Origin: CAZAFC01 sp964484675
Lineage (GTDB): Bacteria > Patescibacteriota > Saccharimonadia > Saccharimonadales > UBA4665
Direction of reading: 5' to 3'
Length of the DNA stretch: 64,000 nucleotides
Assembly (NCBI GenBank): GCA_964484675.1
Contig: CAZAFC010000001.1
Location: 1-64,000, forward strand
A model generated the notes under the pieces. It was not told the origin of the DNA. It made no database searches and worked only from the letters and a program-made list of their open reading frames with translations. The position numbers and the translations under genes are program-made. Shown one piece after another: positions 1 to 8,811 of this stretch. Position 1 is the stretch's first letter. Each line of letters starts with the position of its first letter.

Positions 1-54
1 CCCTGGACCTCTTCCATGCCATGGAAGCGCTCTAGCCAACTGAGCTACAGCCCC
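1..54 (-). tRNA. tRNA-Ala(GGC), partial at window edge
   Basis: Read on the minus strand, the sequence starts with an acceptor strand GGGGCTG, then TA, a D-arm (GCTC..GAGC) and an anticodon stem CTTCC/GGAAG around a loop ATGGCAT, giving anticodon GGC (Ala). The variable loop begins normally, but the T-arm and 3' acceptor lie beyond position 1. Identity rests on the anticodon and the D-arm. Confidence 0.9.
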
Positions 55-176
55 GGAATGTCTGTATTTTAACAGATAGGCTGGAAGTTGAAAAGCGGTT
101 GCGGCCATTATTGTAGGTACTGCGGCGGGCCGCAACCTCAAACAAAACTAAAAATCGCTCTTACGCGCTAGAACAG

Positions 177-1253
177 CTACTCGCCAGCATACGCCAGCTC
201 ACGGGCAGCTTGCAGGCCACCGCGTAAACTCAAATCTTGTGGGCCAAGCACGATATGTCCAAGCTTGTATGCATGATCGGGGTGCAGCGCAGATACGCGC
301 TGTTGGAATAGACTGTCGGGGCCAATCCAAGGCTCAAGCCCCTTCATACCGCCACCTGTCAGAACAACAGCTTGCGCTTCACAAGCAGCAGCATAATCGC
401 GCACAGCCGTTCCCAGCACACTGGCGCGCAGCTTCATAATGCTCCTTGCGGACCCGCCATACATATCGGTACTCGAGATTGCATGCCGCGCGATAGAACG
501 ACCAACGGTGTCGAAGTTACCATCATGCTCTTCGCGCAATTTGGCAGCGTAGTCGGCGTCGATAACATCAGCAACTTGCAGAATATTGCCCCCAGACACC
601 ACCTGTTCAACGCTGACCAAGCCGCTGTGGCCGTCTGCTTTTTGGGCAGCACTCATAGCATGGAGAACTTTTTCTTCTAAGTGGCTTCCTGGCTGGTATC
701 CTTGATGACCATTATGCAATGAAGTAATCTGCACACTGCCGTCGGGCTGTGGATTAAACAAACTACCGCCAACCCCACTACTGGCGGTCACGACAACCGT
801 GCGGGTATGTTTAAAGCCCTCTTTTATCTCACGCCGAGGAGCCTTCAAGATGTAGGCAACCTCGTCCGCGGTGACTGTTTTCAGGCCATGAGCCATTGCC
901 ATAACGTCATTCATCGCCTCAGCAGGACAATCGAGCACACCAGCCGTAATCCGCGGATCAATACGCTGCTTTGTCTTGTGCGACTTGAACACGCCCAGCC
1001 TAAACTCGCGGTCCTCCGGCCCGTCAACCGCCAGAACGGCACCTCCATAGCGAAAATCACCCTCATCGGCCATCCGCCGAAAATTCTCATCCACCAATTC
1101 CTGCAAATGTCCATCACCCTCGATCTGCTCAAGTGGAATCGTAAACGAATCACAGTTCGCGAGGTCGACCCGCAACGGATCCACCGCATATCCTCGAACA
1201 CCCGTACCACCAAAATCCCCAAAGGCAAGCTTAACTGCAGTCTCAGACATCAC
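177..1253 (-). CDS. Glucokinase-like ASKHA sugar kinase
   Basis: A 358-residue protein of the actin/hexokinase fold, probably phosphorylating glucose or a related sugar with ATP in the cytoplasm. The N-terminal phosphate loop reads DFGGTGVRG, a middle glycine turn reads SSGVGG, and the C-terminal adenosine motif reads LTGGGMKG, followed by LRGGLQAA as in the bacterial glucokinase family. The GTG at 1253 is six bases after AAGGGG; an ATG directly behind it (1250) is an alternative start. It is transcribed divergently from the ECF sigma gene; CATAAT near 1270 may be its -10. The exact sugar cannot be told from sequence. Confidence 0.75.
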   Translation of the reverse strand: MMSETAVKLAFGDFGGTGVRGYAVDPLRVDLANCDSFTIPLEQIEGDGHLQELVDENFRRMADEGDFRYGGAVLAVDGPEDREFRLGVFKSHKTKQRIDPRITAGVLDCPAEAMNDVMAMAHGLKTVTADEVAYILKAPRREIKEGFKHTRTVVVTASSGVGGSLFNPQPDGSVQITSLHNGHQGYQPGSHLEEKVLHAMSAAQKADGHSGLVSVEQVVSGGNILQVADVIDADYAAKLREEHDGNFDTVGRSIARHAISSTDMYGGSARSIMKLRASVLGTAVRDYAAACEAQAVVLTGGGMKGLEPWIGPDSLFQQRVSALHPDHAYKLGHIVLGPQDLSLRGGLQAARELAYAGE

Positions 1254-1464
1254 TACATACCCCTTACGTTAAGTTATGTATTATGTGTGTTGATCGCGCA
1301 AAACACAAGCTGTATTATGCAATACATACATCGCAACGTTCCATCAATGAGAATCAAAAAAATGAAAGCGATCATTTCGCGCTATTTGTTGTCATTATTA
1401 TGCTGCCGAACCGCAAAATCACGAGGCTGTGTAACTTTTTGGCGCTACAATACATATAAAGAGT
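1254..1464. promoter_or_regulatory. Divergent promoter region, kinase / ECF sigma
   Basis: A 211-base A+T-rich spacer between divergent starts. Leftward, CATAATACA occurs twice in direct orientation (near 1275 and 1320 on the minus strand). Rightward, TACAAT (1446-1451) and TATAAA (1455-1460) lie 13 and 4 bases before the sigma ATG, so that mRNA has little or no leader. Confidence 0.5.
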
Positions 1465-1980
1465 ATGGAAAGCACCGAAGCCGAGCTGATTGCTCAGATT
1501 TTGGACGGCGACCGCGAGGCATTTCGCCCGCTCGTCGACCGCCACAAAGACGCGCTGTATCGTCACTGCTTTTACATAATCCACGATGAAGATGTGGCCG
1601 AGGACATGGCGCAGGACGCGTTCATTCGCGCGTTCGACCAGCTCGAGAAGTTCAATGCCCAGAAAGCGAGCTTCAAAACCTGGCTGTTCGTGATCGGCAC
1701 GCGGCTGTGCCTAGCCGAATTGCGCCGCACGCACCCGCTGCCATTGCTCGAAGAAGATTACGCGCTCAGCACGTACGATTCGCCCGAGCAAAAAGCCCAG
1801 GCGCGCGAAATTCACGCCGCTGTGCTCCAGCTCAACCCGCGCTATCGCACCGTCGTCACGCTGCACTACTGGCACGGCTACAGCTACCAGCAAATCGCCG
1901 ATGCCATGGACGCACCCATCGGCTCGGTCCGCGGCTGGCTTCATCGCGCCAAACAACAACTTAAGGAGGCTTTGCTATGA
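1465..1980 (+). CDS. ECF-type RNA polymerase sigma factor
   Basis: A 171-residue extracytoplasmic-function sigma factor with region 2 at about residues 20-90 (DVAEDMAQDAFIRAF and TWLFVIGTRLC) and region 4 at about 115-170 (LNPRYRTVVTLHYWHGYSYQQIADAM, then SVRGWLHRAKQQL), the normal two-domain ECF layout. The stop overlaps the next start as ATGA (1977-1980), so the downstream membrane protein is translationally coupled and is probably its anti-sigma partner. No Shine-Dalgarno site is visible and the -10 lies close to the ATG. Confidence 0.92.
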   Translation: MESTEAELIAQILDGDREAFRPLVDRHKDALYRHCFYIIHDEDVAEDMAQDAFIRAFDQLEKFNAQKASFKTWLFVIGTRLCLAELRRTHPLPLLEEDYALSTYDSPEQKAQAREIHAAVLQLNPRYRTVVTLHYWHGYSYQQIADAMDAPIGSVRGWLHRAKQQLKEALL

Positions 1981-3011
1981 GCAAGGAATTTCCGTTCGAT
2001 GCTTCGGGTGGCGAGCATTTTGCGCGCGTTGGCCGCGAGCCGCGTCGGCCTTTGCGGACTGATTTTGCAGACCGTGTAATGCATGGCATCGCGGCGGCGC
2101 ACGCGCATCGTCCTGCGACCGCAAGTATCGCAAATCCCAAAAAGCGCGCGAGCGATTTCCGGCGACTTAGGCAAAGCATTTCATTCAGAAAGGCCCAAAC
2201 TATGTCTTCACTTCCGCTCAAGCGCGTTGGCTTTGCGGCCGGGCTCGCCTCGCTGGTCATCGGCGGCACCAGCTTCGCGGCTATCGCCTGGCTCAAGCCA
2301 GACGTGCATCTCGACACAGCCCAAGGCATCACCACGCTCGCCAATGGCGACAAACGCTTTTGGATCGACTTCGGCGCCTGTCCTGGTCAAGAACAACATG
2401 GCTCTTCAAAAGCCTACTACGAAATGAAAGCCACGAGCCACACAAGCATCGACGAGCTCACCGAAGGCCTCACCGCCAGCTGCGAGTCCGACATGCTTCA
2501 GCAGCTCTTCCCGAGCGCGCTGCCTACAGCCGCCAAAGGCGCGCCGTCGACTTTCAAGCCGTACCAGGACCAATATTTCTTCCCGTACGCACAGATTGAA
2601 AGCGTCCAAGCCAATAGCGTTACAATCACAACCGGGCTCAACGGCACCGCCTACCATCATGTCCAGGTGCCGGTCGACAGCAACGCCATGTTCTTTGAGA
2701 AAGCTCAAAAGATCGGCCTCAAAGATCTGCGTCCGGGCGCCTGGCTGACGATGGTCATCCACACCCACAGCCTCAGCCAAGAGTACTCCACCGAGACGTT
2801 GCCGCCCGACCAGCTCGCCAAGCTGAGCCAAAACGGCTTGCCGCTTGGTGCAACCGTGCAAGGCGCCGTGCAGCATGTGTACAACCCGCTCGACGCTCTG
2901 AAAATCGAAACCACCGAAGGCGCCGATTGGACGCGGCTCCAGCCAGACTCCCACGCGCCCGATGGCTGGAAGCAGGTGGTGCCGCTGGGCAGTCGCAGCG
3001 CCGCAAATTAG
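1977..3011 (+). CDS. Putative anti-sigma factor, single-pass membrane protein
   Basis: A 344-residue protein with a polar N-terminal cytoplasmic part (about 1-80), one transmembrane helix (about 82-107, from VGFAAGLASL to AAIAWL) and an extracytoplasmic domain rich in Ser and Thr. No zinc anti-sigma HXXXCXXC motif is seen, so the anti-sigma role is inferred from the ATGA overlap with the ECF gene and the topology. An AAGGAG site lies inside the end of the sigma gene. A strong hairpin (3121-3160) ends the operon. Confidence 0.65.
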   Translation: MSKEFPFDASGGEHFARVGREPRRPLRTDFADRVMHGIAAAHAHRPATASIANPKKRASDFRRLRQSISFRKAQTMSSLPLKRVGFAAGLASLVIGGTSFAAIAWLKPDVHLDTAQGITTLANGDKRFWIDFGACPGQEQHGSSKAYYEMKATSHTSIDELTEGLTASCESDMLQQLFPSALPTAAKGAPSTFKPYQDQYFFPYAQIESVQANSVTITTGLNGTAYHHVQVPVDSNAMFFEKAQKIGLKDLRPGAWLTMVIHTHSLSQEYSTETLPPDQLAKLSQNGLPLGATVQGAVQHVYNPLDALKIETTEGADWTRLQPDSHAPDGWKQVVPLGSRSAAN

Positions 3012-3120
3012 GCAACAAGCTATTACTGTTTGCGCACAAAAGCGCCTGGCCAGGACGGCCGAACAGTTGCCCCCCAATGTTACGCCATGCTACGCTCGCC
3101 AAATCCATTTCCCTCTCACT

Positions 3121-3160
3121 AAAAATCGCCGCGGCAGTGCGTTGCCGTTTGGCGATTTTT
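3121..3160 (+). terminator. Rho-independent terminator after ECF operon
   Basis: AAAAATCGCC (3121-3130) and GGCGATTTTT (3151-3160) form a perfect 10-bp stem around a smaller GC stem (GGCA/TGCC). The A-run and T-run make it potentially bidirectional. Confidence 0.8.
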
Positions 3161-3328
3161 GTTTCGTGCGCGCCCACCCTAGGCGACAGTTGTGTTTGTT
3201 TTCCGCCGCCCGTTTAGGCGCACGACTTACCCTAATCATAAGCTTTTTTGCTTATGTGTCAAGCGGCACGGCAACCGCATTCTCCCAATATTTCATGTGC
3301 CAGATCTAGCATAATCTCTATTAGATGA

Positions 3329-3334
3329 TATAAT
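3329..3334 (+). promoter_or_regulatory. TATAAT -10 element upstream of membrane gene
   Basis: A consensus TATAAT about 105 bases before the start of the small membrane protein gene. An untranslated leader of roughly 100 bases would follow, in contrast with the leaderless genes of this window. Confidence 0.5.
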
Positions 3335-3439
3335 ATGATTGTCGTATCGTTCGACGCACTTTGAGAAGAAGCGAGTCGTTTGGCTTGCAACAGATGGCCA
3401 CGCGCTTGATAGTGCGCCCAAAAAGCCCTTGGAGGCATG

Positions 3440-3973
3440 ATGAAAGTCCCAAGCAGCATTAAGTCATACGCGGCTAAGGCTGGCAACGCACAGCGTGACC
3501 CCTTTGCCCGGAGGCGCGCGCCTTTCCGCGGGCTCGAGCAGCCACGACCGCGCACGGCTACGCCGAGATCGATGCCCCTGTCGCCGGATACGCTGCCCAG
3601 GCACCGGAGCGTCGTGCGCAGCTGGCACTGGACGCGGAAGCACACGCCATTGATCATCAGCGTGGCCTACGTCGGTCTGATCATCGTCTTTTGGAGACGA
3701 TTCCTCGATGGTCTCGCCGTCACCGAAGGCTACATGCCGCCGCGATCGGCCATGCCTATCTGGCCGGCAGCCGCGTCGACCACGTCGCTGATCACCAGCT
3801 TGCTGTTCTGGGTATTCGGCGTCGGCTTCACCGCGCTTGCCCTCTATCTGCTCGCGACGCCAAACCAGCAGCGACTGCCGGCCAAAGCGCTCATTGCGCC
3901 ACTGGCGTTGGGCGGACTGCTCGGCATGTGCGTGGGTGGGATACTCCTGCAAATGCTACTCGGCTATCGGTAG
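3440..3973 (+). CDS. Small membrane protein of unknown function
   Basis: About 177 residues: a basic, proline-rich N-terminal 60 residues, then three predicted membrane segments (TPLIISVAYVGLIIVFW, SLLFWVFGVGFTALALYLL and PLALGGLLGMCVGGILLQM). A GGAGG site sits just before two consecutive ATGs (3437 and 3440); the second has the better spacing. No family recognised. It is flanked by terminators on both sides, so it is probably transcribed alone. Confidence 0.6.
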   Translation: MKVPSSIKSYAAKAGNAQRDPFARRRAPFRGLEQPRPRTATPRSMPLSPDTLPRHRSVVRSWHWTRKHTPLIISVAYVGLIIVFWRRFLDGLAVTEGYMPPRSAMPIWPAAASTTSLITSLLFWVFGVGFTALALYLLATPNQQRLPAKALIAPLALGGLLGMCVGGILLQMLLGYR

Positions 3974-3980
3974 CCCATGC

Positions 3981-4027
3981 GCGCCGCCGCGATCGAGCCC
4001 ATTTCTTGGGATCCATCGCGGCGGCGC
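3981..4027. terminator. 13-bp GC-rich perfect hairpin
   Basis: GCGCCGCCGCGAT (3981-3993) pairs perfectly with 4015-4027, just past the stop of the membrane protein gene. A T-run (CACTTTTTG) comes ten bases after the stem, so it is probably that gene's terminator. Confidence 0.6.
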
Positions 4028-4145
4028 CAGCAACACTTTTTGTGGCGTCGATAGCCCGTTCCACTGCGCTCGCTTCTTCTCTTTTATCACTTGCATAATA
4101 CGAAAAACGTCTACTCGCAGCCTTGATATGGCCATGTACGCTACA

Positions 4146-4712
4146 TCAATCTGTCGAGTCGAGATACGCCCGCAGTTTGGCGATCGCCTGCGCGCGGTGG
4201 CTCACCGGCTGAAGCTCGTCGTCGGTCATTTCGGCGTATGCTTTGGCATGGCCTTCAGGTATAAAAATGCTGTTCCAGCTCAGGCCGCCGTGCCAGCCGC
4301 TGTCGCCGCTTTCGCGCGGCTCGGGCGCGATGTGGCCGCGAACACTGCCCTCAAATGTCCGCAATTGCTCGCCGTCGAACAGGCCGTACACAATCGAAGC
4401 GGTTGCTCGCCGATTGTCGAAGCCGCCCAGCATCTTGAGCATGCCATCGTTGCCGACCTCTTCAAGAAACCATTTCACGAGCGTGCCGGGCAATCGCCCA
4501 AACGCCTCAAACGTCAGCGCCACATCCTCCACGAGCACCGACTTGCCGATCAACTCATAAGCCCGTCGGGCTTTTTCGGCCACAACTTCATGCGAATCGA
4601 GCGACTGAATTTCGGGCAGATCGACCTTCTGGTGAGCAATAGGCAGCCCGAGCCACTTGGCCAAATAGTCGGCCTTCGCCTGATTGCCGGTGATAAAAAC
4701 AACATCAATCAC
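4146..4712 (-). CDS. RdgB/HAM1-type non-canonical purine NTP pyrophosphatase
   Basis: A 188-residue Maf/HAM1-fold enzyme expected to hydrolyse dITP/XTP to the monophosphate and keep damaged purines out of DNA. It shows the family start FITGNQAKADYL, the acidic VLVEDVALTFEAFGRLPG segment (usually SDDSGL-EV..L.G.PG), FEGSVRGHIAPEPRESGDSGW and the C-terminal SHRAQAIAKL. It is on the short side for the family. The GTG start (4710-4712) is preceded by AGGAGG at seven bases. It lies downstream of ligA on the same strand, a plausible repair neighbour. Confidence 0.88.
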   Translation of the reverse strand: MIDVVFITGNQAKADYLAKWLGLPIAHQKVDLPEIQSLDSHEVVAEKARRAYELIGKSVLVEDVALTFEAFGRLPGTLVKWFLEEVGNDGMLKMLGGFDNRRATASIVYGLFDGEQLRTFEGSVRGHIAPEPRESGDSGWHGGLSWNSIFIPEGHAKAYAEMTDDELQPVSHRAQAIAKLRAYLDSTD

Positions 4713-4778
4713 GGTAATTCCTCCTGCCTAAAGCGCAGCGCCATTGCCGCGCGAGCTTTCGATTTTCAAGCGCAGTGC

Positions 4779-6812
4779 TCATGCTGCGCCTTCGAGCATA
4801 TTCAGTAAATCCTGTTCACTGATTTGTTTGGTGCCAAGCGCCTCGGCTTTTTTGAGCTTGGCCGCGCCGACGTTCGCGCCAACCACCAGGTACGTCGTGT
4901 CCTTGCCGATCGAACTTTGAAAGGTGCCGCCAAGGGCACGAATCTTTTCGGCCGCGATGTCACGCCCCATATGCTCAAGCGTGCCAGTCACCACGAACCT
5001 TTTGTCATGCAGCGGGCCGCGTGCTCTCGAGACGAACTTCGGCCGGACGCCCAGCGCGGCAAACTTTTCAAGCAGCGCATGATTGTCGGGATCAGCGAAC
5101 CACGCCAGCAGCGACTCCGCCACCACATCACCGATGCCATCAATTTCGAGCAACTCATCGAGTGTCGCCTCAGCCAGTTTCTCGAGTGAGCCGAAGTGCT
5201 CCGCCAAGTCGATACCTGTCTGAGAGCCGACATGCCGGATGCCCAAGCCAAAAATAAATCTTGGCAACGGCGGCGTCTTGACCCGCGCAATCGCCTCAAG
5301 CAAGTTGTTGGTGGAAACCTCAGCAAACCGGTCAAGTGCGACAACCTGCTCGTAAGTGAGCGTGTAGATGTCGGCAAGATCGTGCACCAGGCCGGCATCC
5401 ACCAGCGCGACAACGTTCTTTTCGCCCAAGCCATCAATGTCGAGCGCGCCGCGACTGGCGAAATGCTCAAGCGCTTTCTTGAGCAGCAGCGGACCGGTCG
5501 CGCCTTGCACACGGTAGACGACCTCATCGTCGGGCCGGTCGAATGTCAGCTCGGGATATTGCCGCGCCAGCTCCTTTTGCATATTGAATTTTTTGGCGGT
5601 CTTAGGCCGCAGCTCAGTCAGCACGCGCTCGACCTGCGGAATAATGTCGCCGGCTTTGAAAATCACCACCGTATCGCCCACGCGTATATCTTTGCGCGCG
5701 ATCTCGTCGGCATTGTGCAAGCTGGCGTGCTGCACCGTCGTGCCAGCCACCACTACTGGATTGAACACGGCCACCGGAGTGGCTGCGCCAGTGCGCCCGA
5801 TGCTCAGCACGATGTCCTTCACGATCGTCGTCGCCTCTTCGGCCGGATACTTGTACGCGACGGCGCCGCGCGGATTCTTACCGACGCTGCCCAGGTCGGC
5901 ATACAGCGCGCGGTCGTTCACCTTCACCACAATGCCATCGGTGTTGAACGGCAACTCGTGGCGCTTCTCTTCCCAGAGTTCAACAAACCGCATGACTTCG
6001 TCCACGCCGACGCACAGCGTCGCCTGCTCATTGCTCGCAAGGCCAAGCGCGCGCGCCGCTTCGTAGGCAAACATGTACGTCGGCACTTCGGCCGGTTCGG
6101 CGCGCAAAATATCATATGCACGGAACCGCAGCGGCCGCTCAGCCGCCAAGCGCGGATCGAGCTGGCGAATGGTGCCTGCCGCCAGATTGCGCGGATTGGC
6201 AAACAGCGGCTTGCCGGCTTGCTCGCGCGCGTGGTTGAGCGCCTCAAAATCCTTCTTGTACATAATAATCTCGCCGCGAATCTCAGTTCGTCCATGCAAA
6301 AACGGCTTAAACTCTTTGGCCACCGCCGTTTGCAAATGCAGCGGCACCGACTGAATGGTGCGGACATTGTTGGTGACATCCTCGCCGATAAACCCGTCGC
6401 CACGCGTGATCGCCTGCACAAACGCGCCGTCCTGATAGATAAGCGCGCAGGCCAAGCCGTCCATTTTGATCTCGGTGGAAAACTCGTGCGTCCGGCCGGG
6501 CAGCAGTTTGTCCGTTCGTTCCACCCACGCCTCGACATCTTCGCGGCTGAAAACATCGTTCAGGCTGATCATCCGCGTCGAGTGCGCGACCTTTTTGAAC
6601 TCCGGCAGCGGCGCGCCGCCAACGCGCTGCGTGGGCGAATCGGGCGTAATCAGCTCCGGAAACGCCGCCTCGAGCTCCTTGAGCTCGCGCATCAGCCCGT
6701 CATACACGGCATCGCTCACACTCGGCGCATCGAGCACGTAATATTCGTGCGCGTAACGCGCCATGAGGTTGCGCAGTTCGGCGAGTCGTTTTTGAGCCTG
6801 CGATTTCGTCAT
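4779..6812 (-). CDS. ligA: NAD-dependent DNA ligase LigA, lacking zinc-finger cysteines
   Basis: A 677-residue NAD+-dependent ligase that seals nicks in replication and repair. Domain Ia (YYVLDAPSVSDAVYDGL), the nucleotidyl-transfer Lys116 in KMDGLA, the OB-fold, four HhH units (GLGEKNVVALVDAGL, IDGIGDVVAESL) and a C-terminal BRCT domain (about 600-677) are in normal order. The four-cysteine zinc finger normally found between the OB-fold and HhH domains is absent: the stretch around residues 410-455 contains no cysteine. The gene starts three bases after the stop of the membrane protein upstream. Confidence 0.96.
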   Translation of the reverse strand: MTKSQAQKRLAELRNLMARYAHEYYVLDAPSVSDAVYDGLMRELKELEAAFPELITPDSPTQRVGGAPLPEFKKVAHSTRMISLNDVFSREDVEAWVERTDKLLPGRTHEFSTEIKMDGLACALIYQDGAFVQAITRGDGFIGEDVTNNVRTIQSVPLHLQTAVAKEFKPFLHGRTEIRGEIIMYKKDFEALNHAREQAGKPLFANPRNLAAGTIRQLDPRLAAERPLRFRAYDILRAEPAEVPTYMFAYEAARALGLASNEQATLCVGVDEVMRFVELWEEKRHELPFNTDGIVVKVNDRALYADLGSVGKNPRGAVAYKYPAEEATTIVKDIVLSIGRTGAATPVAVFNPVVVAGTTVQHASLHNADEIARKDIRVGDTVVIFKAGDIIPQVERVLTELRPKTAKKFNMQKELARQYPELTFDRPDDEVVYRVQGATGPLLLKKALEHFASRGALDIDGLGEKNVVALVDAGLVHDLADIYTLTYEQVVALDRFAEVSTNNLLEAIARVKTPPLPRFIFGLGIRHVGSQTGIDLAEHFGSLEKLAEATLDELLEIDGIGDVVAESLLAWFADPDNHALLEKFAALGVRPKFVSRARGPLHDKRFVVTGTLEHMGRDIAAEKIRALGGTFQSSIGKDTTYLVVGANVGAAKLKKAEALGTKQISEQDLLNMLEGAA

Positions 6813-6815
6813 GAT

Positions 6816-7847
6816 CTAGAGCAATTCCCGATACAGCGCATACATGTAGCTGTGCGCCAGGGCAATTGCCAGCATGCTCAGCAGCAAAAACACCCACGAG
6901 GCGAGCGGCGCAGCAACCATGATAAGCGGCACGATAATAATCGCCAGCAACAGCAGTAGCGCGAGCGGCAAGAACAGCAGCCTGCGAATCACCATCCAGC
7001 GCCGGCCAACCACCAGCTGGCCCGCTGAGCGCAGCGCGCGCATGGGCGTCATCTTCGGTAACGTGGCAATATACAGCGCAAAAATCGACGAGCAAACCAT
7101 GTACAGCGAGATTGCCGCGAACAGCAGCAGCACAACCAACCACATGATTTTCTCAAATGCCAGCGCGGCGATGCCATTGCTCACGATCGCGGTGTAGAGC
7201 AGCGAACCGATGAAGAGCGGCAGCATCTGCAGCGCCACCACGCCGAGCACCAGCACAAACGGCACCGCCGGCGTCATTCCCTCATAGTACGCATCACGAA
7301 CGCGGATTTTCTCGCCCGCGTACAACTGGCGCAGCGCCCAAATCACCGCCAAACTCGCCACCAAAAACAAAAAGAATTGATACGATCCGCTGCTGGCTGC
7401 TGTCGGCGTCACACCAGTGCCAGTGGATGATACGGTCGCGTTGGCCGAGCCGAGCAGATAGGCGAACGTCGATAGCCCGGTGGCCAGATGCGCATACTTG
7501 CCGGTAAATGTCTGCGCCAATGTGGTTTTGGTCTGTGCCACGTTCAGATTGCCGAACCCCTGCACAAACACGACATTCAGCAACGTATACACGCCGATGA
7601 TGCCGAGCATGATTTTCCAGTTTGCAAACAGTATCGTAAAAGCCTTGCGAAACAGGCGAAATCCCGACGGCAATTCTGGGCGCTGGACTTTCACCCGCTT
7701 TTGCAATGCAAACGACGTGTATGGCGTGGTGCGCAGGCGGCGGTTTTTTGGCGCAGGCCTGCTTGGGGAACGAGCCGCTTCTGCGCTCAGTTTAGAAGAG
7801 CTGGCGGCTTTGGGCGAAGCGTTCTTTTTGTGCGCGGATTCGCTCAT
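6816..7847 (-). CDS. Polytopic membrane protein, unknown function
   Basis: A 343-residue protein with a basic, Ser/Ala-rich cytoplasmic N-terminus (about 1-75) and six likely membrane helices, the last two being very hydrophobic (RLLFLPLALLLLLAIIIVPL; WVFLLLSMLAIALA). The layout resembles the membrane domains of glycerophosphodiester-phosphodiesterase-associated (DUF975/UPF0259-like) proteins, but I would not name it. Its ATG follows the htpX stop by three bases and ligA follows three bases after its own stop, so htpX, this gene and ligA may be cotranscribed. Confidence 0.75.
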   Translation of the reverse strand: MSESAHKKNASPKAASSSKLSAEAARSPSRPAPKNRRLRTTPYTSFALQKRVKVQRPELPSGFRLFRKAFTILFANWKIMLGIIGVYTLLNVVFVQGFGNLNVAQTKTTLAQTFTGKYAHLATGLSTFAYLLGSANATVSSTGTGVTPTAASSGSYQFFLFLVASLAVIWALRQLYAGEKIRVRDAYYEGMTPAVPFVLVLGVVALQMLPLFIGSLLYTAIVSNGIAALAFEKIMWLVVLLLFAAISLYMVCSSIFALYIATLPKMTPMRALRSAGQLVVGRRWMVIRRLLFLPLALLLLLAIIIVPLIMVAAPLASWVFLLLSMLAIALAHSYMYALYRELL

Positions 7848-7850
7848 GGC

Positions 7851-8726
7851 TCAAGCATGTGTCCCCATGTCACGCAAGCGTCGGATGCGCTCTTCAATAG
7901 GCGGATGCGTGCTAAACAGATTGGCCACGCCGCGAGCGCGCAGCGGATTTGCAAAGAAGAAATGCGCCGTGGATGTGTTTTGGCGGCGCAAAACGCTGCC
8001 GCTGCGGCCGATTTTTTCGAGCGCACTCGCCAAGCCTTCCGGGTAGCGCGTGGTCAGAGCGCCGGTGGCGTCCGCCAGATATTCCCGCTTGCGTGAAATC
8101 GCCAGCTGGATGAGAGTGGCAATGAGCGGCGCCAAAATTGCCGCCACAATGCCAAGAACCAGAATCGCCGGATTGTTTTCTTCTTCGTCACGCCCGCGGA
8201 ACCATGTCATGCGCAAAATAATGTCAGCCAAGATCGAGATCACTGCCGACAGCGCAAAAGCGATCATCGCCACACGAATGTCATAGTTCTTCACGTGTCC
8301 AAGCTCGTGCGCGAACACGCCCTGGAGCTCGTTGTCGTCCATCATATTGAGCAATCCGGTCGTAGCACACACCGCGGCGTGGTCCGGATCGCGACCAGTG
8401 GAAAACGCGTTTGGCGCCGGATCGTTGATGATGAACACGCGCGGCATCGGCAATCCATCAGTAATGGCTAGGTTTTCGATGATCTGCCACATGCGCGGAT
8501 TGTCTTTTTTCTGAATTTCCTGCGCGCCATTGAGTGCGAGCGACATGCGGCTGCCGGTGAAGTAACTGATGGCCGCGTAGCAAAGCGCACCGATCAGCAC
8601 CGCAATCGTCAGGCTCGTCGACTGCATGTATGCGCCGAACAGCCACGCCAGCGCGCCGGCGAACAGCATAAATCCGAACATAATATATATGGTGCGGCGT
8701 TTGTTACTTGCAATTTGGCTGTACAT
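7851..8726 (-). CDS. htpX: M48 family membrane zinc protease HtpX
   Basis: A 291-residue integral membrane metalloprotease that degrades misfolded membrane proteins. The zinc motif HELGH (in GVFAHELGHVKNYD) and the downstream SRKREYLADATGA with the third ligand Glu are intact. Two N-terminal helices (about 13-55) and two central helices (about 150-210) frame the catalytic domain. A GAAAG site precedes the ATG. lemA lies 85 bases upstream on the same strand; lemA-htpX pairing is common in bacteria. Confidence 0.95.
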   Translation of the reverse strand: MYSQIASNKRRTIYIMFGFMLFAGALAWLFGAYMQSTSLTIAVLIGALCYAAISYFTGSRMSLALNGAQEIQKKDNPRMWQIIENLAITDGLPMPRVFIINDPAPNAFSTGRDPDHAAVCATTGLLNMMDDNELQGVFAHELGHVKNYDIRVAMIAFALSAVISILADIILRMTWFRGRDEEENNPAILVLGIVAAILAPLIATLIQLAISRKREYLADATGALTTRYPEGLASALEKIGRSGSVLRRQNTSTAHFFFANPLRARGVANLFSTHPPIEERIRRLRDMGTHA

Positions 8727-8811
8727 AGGTTCTTTCGTTGCTCTTACGAGTCCAGCAAATGATGCGCTTGCCGAACGAGCTTATTGATATCTCGCGTAAG
8801 TGCTGGCAATC

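Noticed and set aside
5196..6959. 587-codon plus-strand open frame
   Set aside because: It is antisense to ligA, which has full family motifs; His/Arg/Gln-rich translation is typical of a shadow frame in GC-rich DNA.
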